DNA of 64,000 nucleotides from Haliscomenobacter sp033763495 (GTDB lineage: Bacteria; Bacteroidota; Bacteroidia; Chitinophagales; Saprospiraceae): NCBI RefSeq assembly GCF_033763495.1, contig NZ_JANRKL010000072.1:1-64000 (forward strand), written 5' to 3'. The notes below the pieces were generated by a model that was not told where the DNA came from, made no database searches, and saw only the letters and a program-made list of their open reading frames with translations. The position numbers and the translations under genes are program-made. Position 1 is the stretch's first letter. Each line of letters starts with the position of its first letter. Positions 34,563 through 42,885 of this stretch are shown piece by piece.

Positions 34563-37500
34563 ATGAATCTTGCACGCCGTAAGGATCGACACTCCAATGT
34601 ACAGGCCATAAGCCTTTGGAGTTTCGCCATGATCTCGTTTTTAAGCCTTAGTCAGCCCCTTTTTTCCCACCCATCTTTTGAAAGCAATGCGTCCCTGGAA
34701 ATGACCATTGCCGACGAAATCGTTCAAGGGAAAGTAGCCTCGGAATCGGGTGAAGCTTTGATTGGAGCTTCGATCCGGGTAAAAGGTACGGATAAAGGCA
34801 CCGTCACCGACATCGAAGGTAATTTTTCAATTGCCTTACCGACCGATGAGCCCTCTACATTGATCGTCTCGTACATTGGATACGAAGAACAAGTCATTAC
34901 CTATACTGCAAAAGCCGGAGCAAAGAACAACTTGTCCGTCAACCTGAAGGCTTCCTCCACCAACCTCAACACCTTGGTGGTTACCGGGTATGGAGTGCGG
35001 GCCAAGCGCGACCTGACGGGTTCGGTTGCATCTGTACAGGCCAAGGACATCAAAGAACAGGCTGTGACTTCTTTCGATCAGGCTTTAGTGGGTAAAATGG
35101 CGGGTGTAAACGTCATTCAAACCAGCGGCGCACCAGGTGGCAACGTGTCCATCCGCATCCGTGGGGTGAGTTCGATCAGCGCAGGCAACAACCCTCTATT
35201 TGTGATCGACGGTATTCCTGTAACCAACGATACCCGCAGTGCTTCCAATGGGGTAAACAGCTATGAGCAGCCATTCAACCCTTTGGCTTCCTTGAATCCT
35301 AGCGACATTGAATCCATCGACGTATTGAAAGATGCGGCCTCTGCCGCCATCTATGGTTCCAGAGGTTCCGGTGGGGTGGTGCTGATTACTACCAAAAAAG
35401 GAAAATCTGGAAAGCTTAGAATCAACTACGACGGCAGCTACGGCCTGCAAGAAGTGAACAAAAAAGTAGATTTGTTGGACGCCTACGAATACGCCCAGGT
35501 GGTGTACGACGGCCACAACAATGCCTATTTCGACGCGGTACCGACTGGTAAACCCACCGATCCAAATAGCGTTCGTCCGACCAACCCGGCGCTGCGTGTT
35601 CCCCCGCAAATTCTTCCTTATCTGGCTGGCCAACAAGGGTTGACCAATACCGATTGGCAAGACGAAATTTTCCGCCAGGCGCCCATGCAGAGCCACACCT
35701 TGAGCGTCAGCGGAGGTACAGAGAACGTCACGTTTTTGTTCTCAGGTGCTTACCTGAACCAGGATGGCATCGTAATCAACAACAACCTGACCCGTTACAA
35801 CACCCGTTTCCGAGTAGATGCCAAATTGAATAAATTCAGTTTTGGCGTCAACATGAGTCCTTCTTTCTCTACCAATCAAGTGGTTAATTCTGAAGGACCC
35901 TGGTTCGCTCCCAACTCTGGGGTCGTTTCAATGGCCTTGGGTTATGCCCCAATTTTTCCGGTATACAATCCAGATGGTACCTTTGCTGACTCTGTAAACG
36001 TATGGGGGTATGGGCAAACCAACCAGTTGAACCCGGTTGCCGTAGCGAATTAGACCAAAGACCGAATCAAAAACTTCCGTCTGTTGGCCAACTCTTATGG
36101 CGAATACGAAATCCTGGAAGGTTTGAAATACCGCTTGGCCGTTGCTACCGACGTCAACACCTTTCGCCGCGATTACTACCGTCCTTCCAATTTGCCAACC
36201 CAGGGGGTGCTTGGCCGCTCGGTATCAACCGGATTTTCCAATACCGATCAATTCTCCAACTGGTTGGTTGAAAATACCCTGACCTATTCTAAATTATTTG
36301 GCAATCACAAATTGGATCTTTTAGCAGGATATTCTTCCCAGAAAGAAAATCAGGATCGCAACACCTTGACAGCCAATAATTTTCCAACGGATGCAGTATC
36401 CACGCTGAATGCAGGCCAGATTTTGTCCGGTAGCTCTTCTTTGCAACAATGGAGCTTGCTTTCTTTGTTGGCCAGAGCCCAATACAATTATGCTGGCAAA
36501 TATTTCATTTCGGCTTCCGCTCGGCGTGATGGTTCTTCCCGTTTTGGGGCCAACAACAAGTGGGCTTTGTTCCCTTCGATATCTGCTGCATGGGACATTG
36601 CCAAGGAAAACTTTTTTGGTAACTCAGGAGCCATCAATGCTTTCAAAATCCGGGCCAGCTATGGTTTGACGGGTAACTTCCAAATCCCCAACTACGGCTC
36701 ACGCGCCCAGTTGAGCAACACCAACAGCAACTACATTTTTGGCAATTCTGCCTTGAACAACGGGATTTCCATCACTACTCCGGCTAACGATAACCTTTCC
36801 TGGGAAAATACGGCCAGTACCGATATTGGTGTAGACATCAGTTTTTTTAAATCAGCCTTGAACTTGACCGTTGATTACTACAATTCCAATACCAGCAAAC
36901 TGCTGTTGAATTTGCCAGTACCCAGTGGTTCAGGATTCAATACCTACCTCCAGAACATCGGTGAAATGAACAACCGTGGGTTTGAAGTTTCCTTGGGGTA
37001 CAACAAACGTTTGAGTACAAATTTTGCCATTGAAGGAAACGCCAATTTTTCTACCAACAAGAATAAGGTGACCAAGCTTGGACCATCCGGTGCGCCGATT
37101 ATCCAAACGGGTGGCACGGGTAACACCTATTTCATTACCCAAATTGGCGAAACGATTGCCTCCTATTATGTATACAATGTAATTGGCATCTACAAAGACC
37201 AGGCGGATTTGGACGCTTCGGCAAAAACCACTAACCCGACCAAAGTGGGTGACTTTAAATTTGAAGACGTCAATGGCGACAAAAAAATCGATGCAAGTGA
37301 CCGCAAGATCCTCGGCAACTTCCAGCCCAAGTACACCTTTGGGTTCAGCAACACTTTCCGTTACAAAAACTTTGACCTGAACATCGCCATCCAGGGGAGC
37401 CAGGGCTTCAAAGTAATGGCATTGCTCAACCGTTACTTTGCCAACGTGGAAGGTAACTTCAACAACACCAGCGAAGTATTGGGCTATTACAAATCTCCGA

Positions 37501-37832
37501 GTGATCCAGGTACAGGGTTTGTCAACCGCGCCAACCGTTTAGCTACTGGTGGCAACGGGATCACTTCCAGCTGGCACATCGAGGATGGGTCGTATGTACG
37601 CGTACGCAACCTGACGTTGGGCTATACCTTTAACAGTGAAACTTTGGCAAAAGCGAATATCGCCGGAGCACGAGTTTATTTCTCTGTATTGAACCCGATC
37701 ACTTGGAGCAAGTATCCTTACTTCAACCCAGAAATCAGCGACCGCCCCGATAACTCCCTGACTACTGGTGAAGATTATGGTTCTTACCCACTGGCGCGTA
37801 CCTACACCTTTGGCTTGAACTTTAGCTTCTAA
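34563..37832 (+). pseudogene. SusC-family TonB-dependent receptor interrupted by one in-frame TAG
   Basis: A SusC/RagA outer-membrane importer. The sequence reads as one 1089-codon frame broken only by TAG at codon 497. Before the stop (34563-36053) are a signal region, a carboxypeptidase-regulatory-like domain (VQGKVASESGEALIGASIRV), the TonB-box/plug region (LVVTGYGVRAKRDLTGSV) and the SusC signature (NNPLFVIDGIPVTND). After it, still in frame, comes TKDRIKNFRLLANSYGEYEI and the barrel down to a C-terminal aromatic strand (YTFGLNFSF). A tyrosine codon mutated to TAG fits. SusD follows directly. Real nonsense mutation, readthrough or a sequencing error are all possible. Confidence 0.88.
36051..36053 (+). 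other. In-frame amber codon splitting susC
   Basis: GCG AAT TAG ACC AAA: the frame is open on both sides with no other damage over 3.27 kb. Relatives often have an aromatic residue near this position, so one base change would explain it. Confidence 0.8.
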
Positions 37833-37871
37833 TTGGGTTCCATTTGTTTTTTTATCAAAAATGAAATGCTA

Positions 37872-39266
37872 ATGAAAAACAACCTATTTATAGGGTGCAT
37901 GTTCCTATTGGTCTGCACCTCCTGCAAGGAAAGTTTCCTTGATTTGACGCCTCAATCAACGATTTCCCCGGAGAATTTTTTCAAAACTTCTCTGGATGCC
38001 ATTACTGCAGTAAACGGCTGCTACAAGTCATTGGCCGTTGGCGGCCAGTATGGTGGTACCTTTCAAGTGTTGATGGAACACCGTGGCGACAATTTCTCTG
38101 ACCAGGATCCTTCTTCTGGTTCGGGGGTAAACTACCAGATCAACCGGTTTTCGGATAACCCCGGCAACACCAACCTCTACAGCAGTTGGACGGCCATCTA
38201 CAGCAGCATTTTCCGTTGCAATACGGTGCTTGAATCGGTAGATCCGATCAACATGGACAACACCCTGAAGAACCGCATCAAGGGAGAAGCCTCATTTATT
38301 CGTGCCTTGAATTATTTCAATTTGGTGCGTCTCTGGGGCGCTGTTCCATTGGTAACCAAAACGATCGATCCGGTGAGTGCTACCAGCTTAAAACGCGATG
38401 ACGTTGCAGGGGTATATGCCCAAATTGAAGCGGATCTGAAGTTTGCAGCAGCCAATCTTCCTGCTACTTACCCGGCAGCCGATTTGGGTCGGGTTACCCA
38501 AGGTGCAGCCAAGGGCTTGTTGGGCAAAGTCTACCTGTACCAAAAGAAATACAACGATGCCAAAACTGTATTGGACGAAGTTATCAACTCCAAGGTCTTC
38601 TCTTTGTTGCCAAAGGTGGAAGATGTGTTCAGCGCTACGGTGAAGTACCACGCTGAAATTCTGTTCGCCATCCGTTTCGCTAAAGGCATTTCCGGCCAGG
38701 ATCACGGTTTTTGGTATTCCAATACCCAGGTAATTGGCATCGACACTACGATTCAGAAGGCTTATACGGAAGCAGGTGACTTGCGTAAAACCTTGGTTGA
38801 TGCCGTAAAGCCAACTGGAAGTAGCCTCATCATGCCCCGGAAGTTTCTGGATACACCAGTGAACAACAACTCAGGAACGGATTTCCCGATCTTGCGTTTT
38901 GCCGATGTACTGCTGATCCAGGCGGAAGCCCTGAATGAATTGGGTTACAACGCAAGCACCGCTGCTGGTACAGCTTTTGCTCACCTGAATGCTGTACGCA
39001 AGCGCGCTGGCCTGAAGGAATTAACTGGAACTGACTTACCTACCCAGGAGAGCTTCCGCGCTGAAATTTACAAGCAAAGAAGACTGGAATTGCCTTTTGA
39101 AGGCGACCGTTGGTTTGACCTGGTGCGCAGAGGTACGGCGATTGCCGAAATTGCAGCCAACAAAAAAATCACCATCGCGCCTTTCCGTTTGATTTACCCG
39201 ATTCCGCAGCAGGAAATCGACATCATGAACAACCCAGCAACTTTTGGCCAAAACCCTGGCTACTAA
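37872..39266 (+). CDS. SusD/RagB-family glycan-binding lipoprotein
   Basis: 464 residues from the ATG at 37872 (ATG 37866 is also possible). The lipobox is LLVCTSC followed by KESFLDLTPQS, the usual SusD start. TPR-like helices include EASFIRALNYFNLVRLWGAV, and the C-terminal signature RAEIYKQRRLELPFEGDRWF and YPIPQQEIDIMNNP are diagnostic. SusD caps SusC and captures oligosaccharides at the cell surface. Its intact state next to a broken susC is notable. A strong terminator ends the unit. Confidence 0.93.
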   Translation: MKNNLFIGCMFLLVCTSCKESFLDLTPQSTISPENFFKTSLDAITAVNGCYKSLAVGGQYGGTFQVLMEHRGDNFSDQDPSSGSGVNYQINRFSDNPGNTNLYSSWTAIYSSIFRCNTVLESVDPINMDNTLKNRIKGEASFIRALNYFNLVRLWGAVPLVTKTIDPVSATSLKRDDVAGVYAQIEADLKFAAANLPATYPAADLGRVTQGAAKGLLGKVYLYQKKYNDAKTVLDEVINSKVFSLLPKVEDVFSATVKYHAEILFAIRFAKGISGQDHGFWYSNTQVIGIDTTIQKAYTEAGDLRKTLVDAVKPTGSSLIMPRKFLDTPVNNNSGTDFPILRFADVLLIQAEALNELGYNASTAAGTAFAHLNAVRKRAGLKELTGTDLPTQESFRAEIYKQRRLELPFEGDRWFDLVRRGTAIAEIAANKKITIAPFRLIYPIPQQEIDIMNNPATFGQNPGY

Positions 39267-39298
39267 TTATTTCTGCACTGTTTATAGTCTTTTGGAAG

Positions 39299-39331
39299 GT
39301 AGCATCACTGAGGGGTGGTGCTACTTTTTTT
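39299..39331 (+). terminator. Rho-independent terminator of the susCD unit
   Basis: GTAGCATCAC (39299-39308) pairs with GTGGTGCTAC (39315-39324), followed by seven T. Confidence 0.88.
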
Positions 39332-39347
39332 GTCCATCAAAACTTAA

Positions 39348-39659
39348 TCAACGCCGTATCATCTCCTCCACTACTACACCCAGCACCTCAAACACCACCC
39401 GAATCAACCCCGGAATCAAAAACAGACCAACCCAAAACCCCCAGCGATATCCACTTGTAACCAAAGGCGCATAATACTCCCGCCCGGAAAACAGGCCAAT
39501 GAACCCATTTTGCACCGCAAAAAAACCATGTTTGATCCCAGGCCAAAAGCCATAGGTAATGGCTGGATCGATCCAGGCCGTGTAGGCCGCCAGGAGGAAC
39601 ATGATGAAGACCAAGACGAACAAAAACAGGAAGTATAGACGTTGGGCAGGTGTGAACAT
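39348..39659 (-). CDS. Small hypothetical membrane protein
   Basis: 103 residues starting with ATG. Two hydrophobic segments are visible (LYFLFLFVLVFIMFLLAAYTAW and GFWVGLFLIPGLIRVVFEVLGVV), separated by an aromatic-rich loop with DPAITYGFWPGIKHG. It is followed by the susCD terminator. Not recognised as a known family. The clean start and hydrophobic pattern support a real gene. Confidence 0.5.
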   Translation of the reverse strand: MFTPAQRLYFLFLFVLVFIMFLLAAYTAWIDPAITYGFWPGIKHGFFAVQNGFIGLFSGREYYAPLVTSGYRWGFWVGLFLIPGLIRVVFEVLGVVVEEMIRR

Positions 39660-39804
39660 TCCTTTTTTTCAATAAAATTAAACATACTGCCCTTAAAGCA
39701 CCTCACCTAAATGTGTGATTTTGCACGTCTGCAAAATAATTTTCACAAACTTGTTCGGATCTTAACCTGTTGTTCGTCGGCACTCGAATACGTAAGGACA
39801 AAAA

Positions 39805-39828
39805 AGGGGCTGCGATCAGGCAGCCCCT
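39805..39828 (-). terminator. Terminator of the cytolysin unit
   Basis: AGGGGCTG and CAGCCCCT form an 8-bp GC-rich stem with an 8-nt loop. On the minus strand it is followed by a run of six T, so it ends transcription coming from the cytolysin gene about 100 nt upstream. Confidence 0.8.
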
Positions 39829-39930
39829 AATATTTTCTGATTTATAGTTTCGGTTACCGGAGAGTGATCCGAATCACCTTGTTCTTTACATCAGATTTGT
39901 TGCTCAATCATCCCCAATCCAAATTTGAAC

Positions 39931-41433
39931 TTAATCCTGTTTTTTGAATTCTGCAGTTCGCTTATCACCAGTAAACCTGATTGGCGCATGGTCACCATCG
40001 GTACTCTGGTTTCTTAAAATATTGTTGTAAATGTTTACAAGGCCACTAGGCGTGAGCAAGGAGACCCTGAAGGCCATCAAATCCCAGTTGTCGCAAGTAT
40101 GTCCAAGATCCCCTCCAGTAAAAGGGTTGTTATTGGGGGTGCCGTCATGACGAATGGAGATGCTGCGAACATTCACCACGTCAATTTCTTGCCCCAAACT
40201 GATGTTTTGGGTTGCAGATTGGTTTTGCCCTAGCCCCCGGTGCAACAAATATTCACGAGAGGAAGTACCATTGTTAAAATTAACCGCTAGAAAGGCGGTA
40301 TTGTAAGAGCGCAAGTCATCGCTCCCACTTTGTGTAGTTACTTGCAAAATTGTACCTCTACGGATGGGTTCGCAGATGCGTTCGGTGTAGCTCGTAGTCA
40401 TACTAACATAGGCATCAGACCTATCCCGCAAAAATTTGAGCTTATAGGAAATGGGTTGGATTTGTACACTTGGATTCCAACGTGCATCCCGTACGTATTG
40501 ATTGAATTGGTCGGCATTGGTAATAACCTGTGCCGAACCTCCCAATACGAAACCAACAGTCTGCGATTCACGAAGAACCTTATTGTAGTCGACATTGGCC
40601 TGGACTCCAGCGTTGCCACTTCCCCAATTGTAACGGGCATTGAGTGCAGCTCGGATGGTCTGTTCTGATTCGTTGCTTTCTATCCGTAAGTACCCAATTT
40701 TTCCATAAGATACAGCGTGAATGTATACTGCATTGTCATCAGTTGGGGGAGTAGTAACCAGGTTTTGATTGTCATCCACTACGATATCAAAATAAACCTG
40801 GGTCAGTTTTACGATATATACGTTGCGAGCCTGTGTATTGCTGGTATTGAAGGTAGCCTGTACGCTGGCACCCCAACCTGTAAAATCCCCACCTACAAAC
40901 ACTTGCAGCTGCTCTCGGCTAAATATTTGTTTCAGTTCAAATACTGCCCTAGAGGCATTAACCACCGTTCTGTTCTGGTCGAGCAAATATGAAATTCCTT
41001 GCCATATCCCACTACGGTTTAGGTTTACAGGCTGGATGGTGGTCGAAATTTTACCAGAAGGGGCGGCAATTAGATTGACTGCCATTCGCATTGGATTTCT
41101 AGGCAAGTCCAAGGTTCTAAAAGAGCCGTCTGCCACTGAATTCGCTTGGTAAATCGCGCCAGGATAGATCTTGTCCCAAATGCCCCCGGAAATGATGCGT
41201 TCAAAATTAGATTCAGTAAACTCAATTCGTCGAGAGGAACAAGTCATGCCATTCTCCGTTGTTACAGTCGGTTGTATTTTGGCTGATGGCCGAGTATTGT
41301 TTGTACGACCTATGGTAGCACCATTTACCCTTACAATGGGAGGTCTTACCAAAACGTTTGGGGTGATCGTAGTGTGTTGAGCAATGCAGACAAAGCCCAG
41401 TAAACAGAATACTACAAAAAAGATAGTTTTCAT
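39931..41433 (-). CDS. Thiol-activated cytolysin (CDC-like) family pore-forming protein
   Basis: A secreted pore-forming protein of the cholesterol-dependent cytolysin / CDC-like superfamily, 500 residues with a Sec signal peptide (1-19). Segments follow the CDC order: IYPGAIYQANSV (89-100); the region that becomes the first membrane hairpin, ending YIVKLTQVYFDIVVD (206-220); VYIHAVSYGKIGYLRIES (236-253) with the conserved Tyr-Gly; VLGGSAQ (296-302); and ISYKLKFLRDRSDAYV (328-343). A domain-4-like sandwich follows (YLLHRGLGQNQ, VRSISIRHDG). CDC relatives carry ECTGLAWEWWR at its end; here TCDNWDLMAFR (446-456) occupies that place, so cholesterol is probably not the receptor. Last gene of a likely four-gene unit with a CHAT protease. 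Known CDC-like proteins can need proteolytic activation. Confidence 0.85.
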   Translation of the reverse strand: MKTIFFVVFCLLGFVCIAQHTTITPNVLVRPPIVRVNGATIGRTNNTRPSAKIQPTVTTENGMTCSSRRIEFTESNFERIISGGIWDKIYPGAIYQANSVADGSFRTLDLPRNPMRMAVNLIAAPSGKISTTIQPVNLNRSGIWQGISYLLDQNRTVVNASRAVFELKQIFSREQLQVFVGGDFTGWGASVQATFNTSNTQARNVYIVKLTQVYFDIVVDDNQNLVTTPPTDDNAVYIHAVSYGKIGYLRIESNESEQTIRAALNARYNWGSGNAGVQANVDYNKVLRESQTVGFVLGGSAQVITNADQFNQYVRDARWNPSVQIQPISYKLKFLRDRSDAYVSMTTSYTERICEPIRRGTILQVTTQSGSDDLRSYNTAFLAVNFNNGTSSREYLLHRGLGQNQSATQNISLGQEIDVVNVRSISIRHDGTPNNNPFTGGDLGHTCDNWDLMAFRVSLLTPSGLVNIYNNILRNQSTDGDHAPIRFTGDKRTAEFKKQD

Positions 41434-41487
41434 GGTGTTTTGATTTTAAAAAAACAAGAGATTGTTATACCCTGATGGGCAGTTTGA

Positions 41488-42312
41488 TTATCTAAAAATT
41501 AAATTCCCAGCATTATCCATTTGTACTGAACTACAGCGAGATAGGTCAACTCCTGTACTGCGGATTGCATTGTTCAAGGCAAGTTCAATGGCTGCCTTTA
41601 GTCCTGGGTCATCCATTTTAGTACGAAGATTGCTTTCAATTGCTCGGCGAATCTGGTTTTGGCGATCGCCCACTCTAGGGATCAACCCCCAGTCGCAAAG
41701 GAAAGCCCAAAAGTTGTTGGTGCATGGGTCTGGACCTAATTCTCGTACATCAACCTTAAAAATGACCTCACTCGAATACCTCAAGCGGCCACCAGACAAA
41801 ATAGGTAGAAGTTGCATTTCAACCCACGCACTGTTGAGTTCAAAATCTGGACAACCTGCACCGGGACAAAACGGATTTCCTTCGCAACAGGCATTGTTAT
41901 AGCAATCAGTTATGAGCTCGGTTTCTGCACTTTCAAAATTGAAACTCATAATTAACCTTCCACCGCGGGTATTAACCGTTGTTCTTGAGGAATTCCATTC
42001 ATTGATGTAAGCTTTGCAGCGATTATCTGGGCCACCGGCAACCATGTCGAGGCTAAAAGGTAGCCGATAATGTGTTCCGCCGAAATCGACTCTAAAGAAA
42101 CAATCGTTTGGTTTCCAAAAAGCACGTTCTCCGGATGGATCAAATTCATGCCTTCGTGGCGTAAAATTGTTGATCCGAATTCCGGCAGTAGACAAACTCG
42201 CTTGAAGTGGATTGAACCAGGTGGAGCGAGGAACAACCGGGCATACAGGTTGTGCGTTGATTTGGGATAACATAAGCCCAAACCATGCCAAAATGAAAAT
42301 GATACTTTTCAT
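41488..42312 (-). CDS. Secreted cysteine-rich protein of unknown family
   Basis: 274 residues with a signal peptide (MKSIIFILAWFGLMLSQINA). At least ten cysteines, several paired (CYNNACCEGNPFCPGAGC), suggest disulfides and a periplasmic or extracellular place. The second half has a long strand pair (AWVEMQLLPILSGGRL, YSSEVIFKVDVREL), then an amphipathic helix (IRRAIESNLRTKM ... LKAAIELALNNAIR). I do not recognise a family. Position between the cytolysin and the CHAT gene suggests a partner, chaperone or membrane-docking factor for the pore former. That is inference. Confidence 0.6.
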   Translation of the reverse strand: MKSIIFILAWFGLMLSQINAQPVCPVVPRSTWFNPLQASLSTAGIRINNFTPRRHEFDPSGERAFWKPNDCFFRVDFGGTHYRLPFSLDMVAGGPDNRCKAYINEWNSSRTTVNTRGGRLIMSFNFESAETELITDCYNNACCEGNPFCPGAGCPDFELNSAWVEMQLLPILSGGRLRYSSEVIFKVDVRELGPDPCTNNFWAFLCDWGLIPRVGDRQNQIRRAIESNLRTKMDDPGLKAAIELALNNAIRSTGVDLSRCSSVQMDNAGNLIFR

Positions 42313-42388
42313 TGGAATAGAACTATTAGGGTTTAAAAATCAAATTGGAAAATGGATGTGGTAAAAAGAGGCAAGAACGAAGATTGGA

Positions 42389-42790
42389 TTACTCTCGGCC
42401 TTCACAGGTGACAATGTCGGATACCCGCAAAACTTTGACAACGGCTTTTAAATTTCTGTCTCTGATTTCTGAGGTCCGATAATCAACACTAAAGGAGTAA
42501 GTTCTGCTAGGGTTTTCCAAGCTTACAATCTGGCAGGGTTTGATAACGAAAATTTGATGGTAAGCATAATATTCTTTACGATTGTTATCATAAAGCAATA
42601 CGTATACAACCTGATCTTGGTTAAAGATATCAGTGCCAACATCTGAAAAATTAAGGGTAAAATCTACAGTAATACTAGTATGGGTACTGCTAGCTCTTGC
42701 TACACTATGAATGCCAGTAACTGACTGTGCGTTGGTAGTAATTTGAAAGAACAGAACCCCAAAAGCAATTAAACTGAGGATACTTTTCAT
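42389..42790 (-). CDS. Small secreted protein of unknown family
   Basis: 133 residues with a signal peptide (MKSILSLIAFGVLFFQITTNA). The mature part is beta-rich (TSITVDFTLNFSDVG, VVYVLLYDNNRKEYYAYHQI, YSFSVDYRTSEIRD) and looks like a single Ig-like or C2-like sandwich. It has two cysteines. Not recognised. It lies 76 nt from the next gene in the same direction and 95 nt from the CHAT gene. Confidence 0.6.
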   Translation of the reverse strand: MKSILSLIAFGVLFFQITTNAQSVTGIHSVARASSTHTSITVDFTLNFSDVGTDIFNQDQVVYVLLYDNNRKEYYAYHQIFVIKPCQIVSLENPSRTYSFSVDYRTSEIRDRNLKAVVKVLRVSDIVTCEGRE

Positions 42791-42885
42791 CGCGCAAGAT
42801 TTTAATAATGATCAAATCAATCCACTGGCGGATTTGACTATTAAATGCGAGAAAAGTAGAGAAGTGAGGAGCTTGGTCCTTTTTT

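Noticed and set aside
39857..39907. Minus-strand SNKSDVKNKVIRITLR followed by a stop, resembling the end of an exported protein
   Set aside because: Only about 17 codons are open, it is out of frame with the cytolysin end, and nothing upstream supports a lost gene. Could be chance.
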